Below, piece after piece: positions 5,715-9,557 of a stretch of DNA of 9,557 nucleotides. The translations under genes and the position numbers were made by a program. The notes beneath the pieces were generated by a model. It did no database searches. It had not been told where the DNA came from and saw only the letters and a program-made list of their open reading frames with translations. Source of the stretch: an uncultured Parabacteroides sp. (GTDB lineage: Bacteria; Bacteroidota; Bacteroidia; Bacteroidales; Tannerellaceae); contig NZ_CABUOD010000077.1 of NCBI RefSeq assembly GCF_902493135.1, positions 1 to 9,557 of the forward strand, read 5' to 3'. Position 1 is the first letter of the stretch. Each line of letters begins with the position of its first letter.

Positions 5715-5745
5715 TAAATATAACGAAAATAAAGAAGTAGAGAAA
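5715..5745 (-). promoter_or_regulatory. Candidate Bacteroides-type promoter for the pyrophosphatase gene
   Basis: Read on the minus strand, TTTC (5745-5742) is followed after exactly 19 nt by TATATTTA (5722-5715). This is one mismatch each from the Bacteroides -33 TTTG and -7 TAnnTTTG elements at the expected spacing. It lies about 77 bp upstream of the start codon, which would give a leader of roughly 70 nt. The region is AT-rich, so chance matches are possible. Confidence 0.45.
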
Positions 5746-5785
5746 CTTTTTCGTAAATAATAATGTTTCATTCTAAAAAAAACAG

Positions 5786-5793
5786 CATATTTG
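5786..5793 (+). promoter_or_regulatory. Candidate -7 element for the patatin gene
   Basis: CATATTTG differs by one base from TAnnTTTG and lies 13 bp before the patatin start codon. A TTTC at 5766-5769 is at a shorter than ideal distance (16 nt). If real, the leader is very short. It would fire away from the pyrophosphatase promoter. Confidence 0.3.
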
Positions 5794-5806
5794 TCACAGA
5801 TTAAGA

Positions 5807-6658
5807 ATGAAAACGCAAATGACGGAAGAAACGAACCATAAGACCTATAAATTGGGCTTGGCTCTGAGCGGGGGAGGAGCGAAAGGTTTTGCTCATATCG
5901 GAGTTTTTAGATTACTCGAAGAATGCGGCCTGAAGCCTGATATCATCGTAGGTACAAGTGTCGGTTCGTTGATGGGGGCTTTGTTTGCCGATGGCTATAC
6001 GTCCGGCGAAATCAAAGAACTCTTTACCGGACGTGAGTTTTCCGAATTCGCCCAGTTGCAAATCCCGAAATCGGGATTGTTCGATAGCAAGCGGTTCCGT
6101 TATTTCCTTCGTCGTCATTTGAGAGCTAAGACGTTTGAAGAGCTGAAAACTCCTCTGGTTGTCGTGGCTACCGACCTTGACAACGGTGAAAGTCATGAGT
6201 TCCGTAGCGGTCCCATCGTGGAGGCGGTGGCTGCTTCTTGTAGTATCCCGATTATCTTTAGCCCGGTCGTGATAAACGGAGTGCATTACGTCGACGGAGG
6301 TCTTTTCCATAATTTCCCGGTTTCCATCATCCGTGAAGAATGTGAGCGTATCATCGGTGTGAATGTCAGTCCCCTTGTCCCGCAAAAGTACAAGCAGACG
6401 ATTTTCCATATTGCGGAACGTTCCTATCACTATATGTTCCGGGCAAACACGTTGGAAGACCGCGAAATGTGTGATGTCCTGATCGAGGCGGAGGAGTTCG
6501 GCATGTATAAGACATTCGACCTGGAGAATGTGGACGAGATCGCGGATATCGGATATGGCGCGGCAATCCGGGCATTCGAGGTCGTGATAAAAGAAAATAA
6601 ATATGAAACCCTGGTGAACGCTATTATGGCAAGAAGAAACAATGCCCTGATGCCATAG
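5807..6658 (+). CDS. Patatin-like phospholipase (RssA/YchK-type, soluble)
   Basis: This 283-residue protein has the patatin Ser-Asp dyad. The oxyanion loop SGGGAKGFAHIGV lies at 21-33, the nucleophile elbow GTSVG at 49-53 (Ser51), and the catalytic Asp in YVDGGLFHNFPV (D163, 161-172). These define lipid acyl hydrolases that cleave acyl chains from phospholipids or related esters. The short length and absence of a signal peptide or outer-membrane barrel place it with the small cytoplasmic RssA-like group rather than the secreted autotransporter type. The Ser/Asp residues and surrounding Gly motifs are intact, so it should be active; its substrate is unknown. The first ATG (5807) is used; the ATG at 5819 (MTEETN) is possible. 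It is followed after 58 bp by the amylase gene, and may be co-transcribed with it. Confidence 0.93.
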   Translation: MKTQMTEETNHKTYKLGLALSGGGAKGFAHIGVFRLLEECGLKPDIIVGTSVGSLMGALFADGYTSGEIKELFTGREFSEFAQLQIPKSGLFDSKRFRYFLRRHLRAKTFEELKTPLVVVATDLDNGESHEFRSGPIVEAVAASCSIPIIFSPVVINGVHYVDGGLFHNFPVSIIREECERIIGVNVSPLVPQKYKQTIFHIAERSYHYMFRANTLEDREMCDVLIEAEEFGMYKTFDLENVDEIADIGYGAAIRAFEVVIKENKYETLVNAIMARRNNALMP

Positions 6659-6716
6659 TTTTTTCCGGATGTTCCGGTGTTCACCTGAAATATTAACTAA
6701 GTTGACAAATAGCGCG

Positions 6717-8408
6717 ATGAAACAGACAAATAAGATGGTAATATACCAGGTCTTTCCACGTTGGTTCGGTAATAAGAAATCATCCTTGGTGAAGAATGGA
6801 AGTAAAGTCGAAAACGGAGTCGGAAAGTTCTCGGACTTTACGCCCCTTGCTTTATCAAAGATCAAGGAGCTGGGAACTACCCATATGTGGTACACCGGAG
6901 TGATCGAACATGCAACGAATACCGATTATACGGCTTACCAGATACGAAAAGACCATGCGGCGGTCGTGAAGGGGAATGCCGGCTCGCCTTATGCCATCAA
7001 AGATTATTACGATATAGACCCGGATCTGGCGGATCACGTGCCGGAACGAATGGGAGAATTTGAATCGCTGGTCGGAAGGACGCATGAAGCCGGAATGAAA
7101 GTGATTATCGATTTCGTTCCCAACCATGTCGCCCGCCAGTATCATTCGGATGCCAAGATGGCGTATGTGGAAGATCTGGGACAAAAAGACAATACTTCGA
7201 AGGCTTTCGATCCCGGCAATAATTTTTATTATATACCGGGACAACCCTTATCCTTGCCGTTCGGGGCCCAGCAGGAAGATTTCGAATATAGTGAATTCCC
7301 GGCTAAAGTAACCGGAAACGACCGGTTTGATGCTTGTCCGGGGCAAAACGACTGGTATGAAACGGTCAAGTTGAATTACGGGGTCGATTACCTGAACGGG
7401 CGTGCGACGTATTTTGATCCGGTCCCCAATACTTGGACAAAGATGTTGGATATCCTGCTTTTTTGGGCGGGAAAGGGCGTTGACGGCTTCCGGTGCGATA
7501 TGGCGGAAATGGTTCCAGTTGAATTCTGGAACTGGGTGATCCCGAAGGTGAAACAGGTTTATGATGTTTGCTTTATTGCCGAGGTTTATAATCCAGCTGA
7601 ATATCGCAATTATATCCGGAACGGACATTTTGATTATTTGTATGATAAGGTCGGACTCTACGATACGGTACGCGCCGTCATGTGCAACCAGGCTCCGGCA
7701 AGCAATATATCCGGATGCTGGCAGTCGCTTGAAGGCATCCAGCATAACATGCTGAACTTCCTTGAAAACCATGATGAACAGCGTATCGCTTCTTGCTTCT
7801 TTGCCGGTGATCCGCGTCCGGGTATTCCGGGGATGATCGTCTCGGCCATGATGAACACCAATCCGGTGATGGTCTATAGCGGGCAGGAGTTAGGGGAGCC
7901 GGGAATGGATGACGAAGGGTTTAGCGGACGTGACGGACGTACGACGATTTTTGATTACTGGAGTCTTGCCAGCTTGCGCAACTATATAAACGAAGGGGCT
8001 TTCGATGGCGGCAAACTGACTGCTGAGCAACGGCAATTGCGCGAAGCGTATGCAAAGATCCTGAATATAGCCAAGTCCGAACGGGTCATCACGGAAGGTG
8101 TTTTCTATGATTTGATGTATGCAAACCTGAGTAATCCGTATTTTAATCCGCATCGCCAATTCGTGTTCATGCGTAAATATCTGGACGAAGTGTTGTTAGT
8201 GGTGGTTAATTTTGACAAGGCGGAGCAGACAGTACGCATCCGGATACCCGACCAGGCATTCAAAGCGCTTGACTTCGGGGACAACAAGGCGGCCGTGCTG
8301 ACCGATCTGATGACCGGCGAAACCAGTATCAGCACGCTGACGGCAGCCTGGCCTTATCAGGTCGTCATACCTGCTTATTCCGGTCGTTTACTGAAGTTTA
8401 CATATTAA
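6717..8408 (+). CDS. GH13-family alpha-amylase-type glycoside hydrolase, cytoplasmic
   Basis: With the ATG at 6717 the protein has 563 residues and begins MKQTNKMVIYQVFPRWFGN, typical of GH13 enzymes that start at the first beta-strand. The open frame extends to an ATG at 6669, but those 16 extra residues look non-coding. The (beta/alpha)8 motifs are intact: region I DFVPNH (132-137), region II GFRCDMAE (257-264, nucleophile D261), region III IAEVYNP (287-293, acid/base E289) and region IV NHDEQR (351-356, stabiliser D353). An additional C-terminal beta domain follows at about 470-563 (FVFMRKYLDEVLLVVVNFD). There is no signal peptide, so it acts on intracellular alpha-glucans or imported maltodextrins; amylase, maltodextrin hydrolase or a sugar transferase activity cannot be separated here. 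A patatin gene lies upstream. No strong promoter is seen in the 58-bp gap, so co-transcription with it is likely. Confidence 0.93.
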   Translation: MKQTNKMVIYQVFPRWFGNKKSSLVKNGSKVENGVGKFSDFTPLALSKIKELGTTHMWYTGVIEHATNTDYTAYQIRKDHAAVVKGNAGSPYAIKDYYDIDPDLADHVPERMGEFESLVGRTHEAGMKVIIDFVPNHVARQYHSDAKMAYVEDLGQKDNTSKAFDPGNNFYYIPGQPLSLPFGAQQEDFEYSEFPAKVTGNDRFDACPGQNDWYETVKLNYGVDYLNGRATYFDPVPNTWTKMLDILLFWAGKGVDGFRCDMAEMVPVEFWNWVIPKVKQVYDVCFIAEVYNPAEYRNYIRNGHFDYLYDKVGLYDTVRAVMCNQAPASNISGCWQSLEGIQHNMLNFLENHDEQRIASCFFAGDPRPGIPGMIVSAMMNTNPVMVYSGQELGEPGMDDEGFSGRDGRTTIFDYWSLASLRNYINEGAFDGGKLTAEQRQLREAYAKILNIAKSERVITEGVFYDLMYANLSNPYFNPHRQFVFMRKYLDEVLLVVVNFDKAEQTVRIRIPDQAFKALDFGDNKAAVLTDLMTGETSISTLTAAWPYQVVIPAYSGRLLKFTY

Positions 8409-8475
8409 ATTGACAATGGATGATGGACAATAGACAATTAGTTTTTCGGTAATTGTCAATTGTCCATTGTCAATT
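8408..8475. repeat. Intergenic inverted-repeat element between the amylase and prs genes
   Basis: ATGGACAATAGACAATTA (8423-8440) pairs with TAATTGTCAATTGTCCAT (8450-8467) with one mismatch around a 9-nt loop. A second pairing overlaps it: AATTGACAATGGA (8408-8420) is a perfect 13-bp complement of 8463-8475. The region is built of repeated TTGACAAT/ATTGTCAA words, so two alternative folds compete. It starts at the amylase stop codon and probably serves as that transcript's end, though no U-tract ends the main stem. TTGACAATGGACAATTGAC-type words recur between genes in Bacteroidales genomes (recall, unchecked). Confidence 0.7.
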
Positions 8476-8496
8476 GTCAATTCTTTTATACCTTTG
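8466..8496 (+). promoter_or_regulatory. Bacteroides-type promoter for prs
   Basis: The -7 element TACCTTTG (8489-8496) matches TAnnTTTG perfectly. Nineteen nucleotides upstream sits ATTG (8466-8469), one base from the -33 TTTG. Transcription would start near 8500-8505, leaving a leader of about 40 nt. The -33 element lies inside the intergenic inverted repeat, so cruciform or protein binding there could affect initiation. Confidence 0.65.
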
Positions 8497-8541
8497 CACC
8501 CACAATTCAAATCTATTTACTTAAGATAAATATTCGGAATA

Positions 8542-9483
8542 ATGAGTGCACAAACTCCTTTCTTGGTGTTTTCGGGAACCAACTCCCGGTATCTTGCAGA
8601 GAAAATTTGCAATAGTCTTGGTTGTCCGTTGGGACAGATGAACATTCAACACTTTGCTGATGGAGAGTTCTCCGTTTCTTACGAAGAGTCGATCCGCGGC
8701 CGCGATGTTTTCTTGGTACAATCAACGTTTCCTAACTCTGATAATCTGATGGAGCTTCTCCTGATGATCGATGCTGCCAAGCGTGCTTCTGCACACTCTG
8801 TAATCGCAGTTATTCCTTATTTCGGTTGGGCTCGTCAGGATAGAAAAGACAAACCGCGTGTGTCTATCGGCGCCAAGCTGATCGCAGACATGCTGAGTAC
8901 TGCCGGTATCGACCGCCTGATCACGATGGACTTGCATGCCGATCAGATTCAGGGATTCTTCAATGTTCCGGTCGATCACTTGTATGCATCTTCCATTTTC
9001 CTGGATTACATAAAATCATCTTTGCCTCTGGATAACCTGTGTATCGCAACGCCGGATGTCGGGGGTACCAAACGTGCCAGCAGTTATTCCAAATACCTGG
9101 GACTGCCGATGGTTATTTGCCACAAATCACGTCTGCGTGCCAATGAAGTGGCAGAAATGCGCATCATCGGTGATGTGGAAGGCTTGGATGTCCTTTTGAT
9201 CGACGATATGGTGGACACGGCCGGTACTATTACGAAGGCTGCCAACCTGATGCTCGAAAACGGTGCCAAATCCGTGCGTGCCATCGCCAGCCATGCCGTG
9301 ATGTCCGACCCGGCTTCTACGCGTGTCGACCAGTCTGCTTTGACTGAAATGATCTTTACAGACTCTATCCCTTATGCAAAGAAATGCGAGAAGGTGAAAG
9401 TACTGTCTGTTGCCGATATGTTTGCCGAAGCCATCCGTCGTGTATGTAGCGGTGAATCCATCAGTTCTCTGTATGCTATTTAA
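8542..9483 (+). CDS. prs: Ribose-phosphate pyrophosphokinase (PRPP synthetase)
   Basis: This 313-residue protein is the standard length of a class I PRPP synthetase. The enzyme transfers pyrophosphate from ATP to ribose-5-phosphate, making PRPP for purine, pyrimidine, histidine, tryptophan and NAD synthesis in the cytoplasm. Visible motifs are FGWARQDRK (94-102, ATP-binding), the metal/catalytic loop DLHADQIQGFF (130-140), PDVGGTKRA (171-179), and the PRPP-binding loop VLLIDDMVDTAGT (217-229) with adjacent acidic residues. The start ATG at 8542 is preceded by an A-rich leader without a strong Shine-Dalgarno, as is usual in Bacteroidetes. The upstream promoter makes it independent of the amylase transcript. 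Codon use is ordinary for the chromosomal side, and the gene is intact. Confidence 0.97.
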   Translation: MSAQTPFLVFSGTNSRYLAEKICNSLGCPLGQMNIQHFADGEFSVSYEESIRGRDVFLVQSTFPNSDNLMELLLMIDAAKRASAHSVIAVIPYFGWARQDRKDKPRVSIGAKLIADMLSTAGIDRLITMDLHADQIQGFFNVPVDHLYASSIFLDYIKSSLPLDNLCIATPDVGGTKRASSYSKYLGLPMVICHKSRLRANEVAEMRIIGDVEGLDVLLIDDMVDTAGTITKAANLMLENGAKSVRAIASHAVMSDPASTRVDQSALTEMIFTDSIPYAKKCEKVKVLSVADMFAEAIRRVCSGESISSLYAI

Positions 9484-9509
9484 TTAATTCATATATCAAG
9501 GGAGAAGGT

Positions 9510-9557
9510 GTGTCAAAAGAAAATCCTGCTTACAATAGACATAATTTAGGCACGGAT
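9510..9557 (+). CDS. Possible 5' end of a downstream gene (GTG start), partial
   Basis: Reading from GTG at 9510, sixteen codons are open to the window edge and encode VSKENPAYNRHNLGTD, in practice MSKENPAYNRHNLGTD. A purine-rich AAGGGAGAAGG (9498-9508) stands at Shine-Dalgarno distance, which is unusually strong for this organism type. There is no in-frame ATG upstream. Sixteen codons are too few to identify a family, and the run could be chance. Confidence 0.3.
   Translation, partial: MSKENPAYNRHNLGTD

Noticed and set aside
6669..6716. Upstream ATG extending the amylase by 16 residues
   Set aside because: The extra MFRCSPEILTKLTNSA is not family-like, and MKQTNKMVIYQVFPRWF is the typical GH13 N-terminus.
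5912..6895. 327-residue minus-strand frame opposite the patatin gene
   Set aside because: It overlaps the intact patatin and amylase coding sequences and has histidine/aspartate-rich composition typical of antisense frames.
9484..9557. tRNA gene downstream of prs
   Set aside because: No cloverleaf stems, T-loop GTTCRA sequence or anticodon arm could be set in the 74 bases.

Overview
The window looks like a chromosome segment of a Bacteroidales bacterium, most likely Bacteroides or Parabacteroides; the genus is inference. Supporting signs are an RteC-like fragment and a MerR/excisionase-type helix-turn-helix protein typical of Bacteroidales conjugative or mobilizable elements. Promoters also resemble the Bacteroides -33 TTTG / -7 TAnnTTTG consensus, leaders are A-rich without strong Shine-Dalgarno sequences, and the membrane pyrophosphatase is of the K+-dependent type.

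Layout. (1) Positions 1-1545 are AT-richer accessory DNA: the last codons of a lysine-rich protein (probably a relaxase), a coiled-coil/single-TM protein 4 bp behind it, a bidirectional terminator, an oppositely oriented HTH regulator with a palindrome in front of it, and a 5'-truncated rteC-like gene. (2) About 1544-3139 is an IS3-family insertion sequence. It has orfA, orfB in the -1 frame, an A7G slippery run, a perfect 10-bp stem-loop covering the orfB ATG, and an in-frame amber codon that probably removes the last ~30 residues of the transposase. A hairpin and a U-tailed terminator follow, then four 9-bp motifs spaced exactly 32 bp apart. (3) Positions 3140-3433 are gene-free and repeat-rich: nearly five tandem 22-bp palindromic units, then a 109-bp element bounded by perfect 19-bp inverted repeats. 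(4) Positions 3434-9483 are GC-richer, ordinary chromosomal genes: a membrane-bound ion-pumping pyrophosphatase (minus strand), and divergently a patatin-like phospholipase, a GH13 alpha-amylase-type hydrolase and PRPP synthetase. The final ~48 bases may start another gene with a GTG codon.

How the parts relate. The left part is the regulatory/mobilization edge of an integrated element. Its rteC-like gene is cut at the IS, and no remainder of that gene, integrase or att site is seen on the far side, so the junction with the core genome appears rearranged. hppA and prs both touch pyrophosphate/PRPP metabolism, but they are separated and differently oriented, so a functional link is not claimed. 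The patatin and amylase genes are close enough to be co-transcribed. prs has its own good Bacteroides-type promoter embedded in an intergenic inverted repeat.

No complete new biological system is evident. The most unusual material is the repeat cluster at 3023-3405 and the decay and expression signals of the IS3 element.
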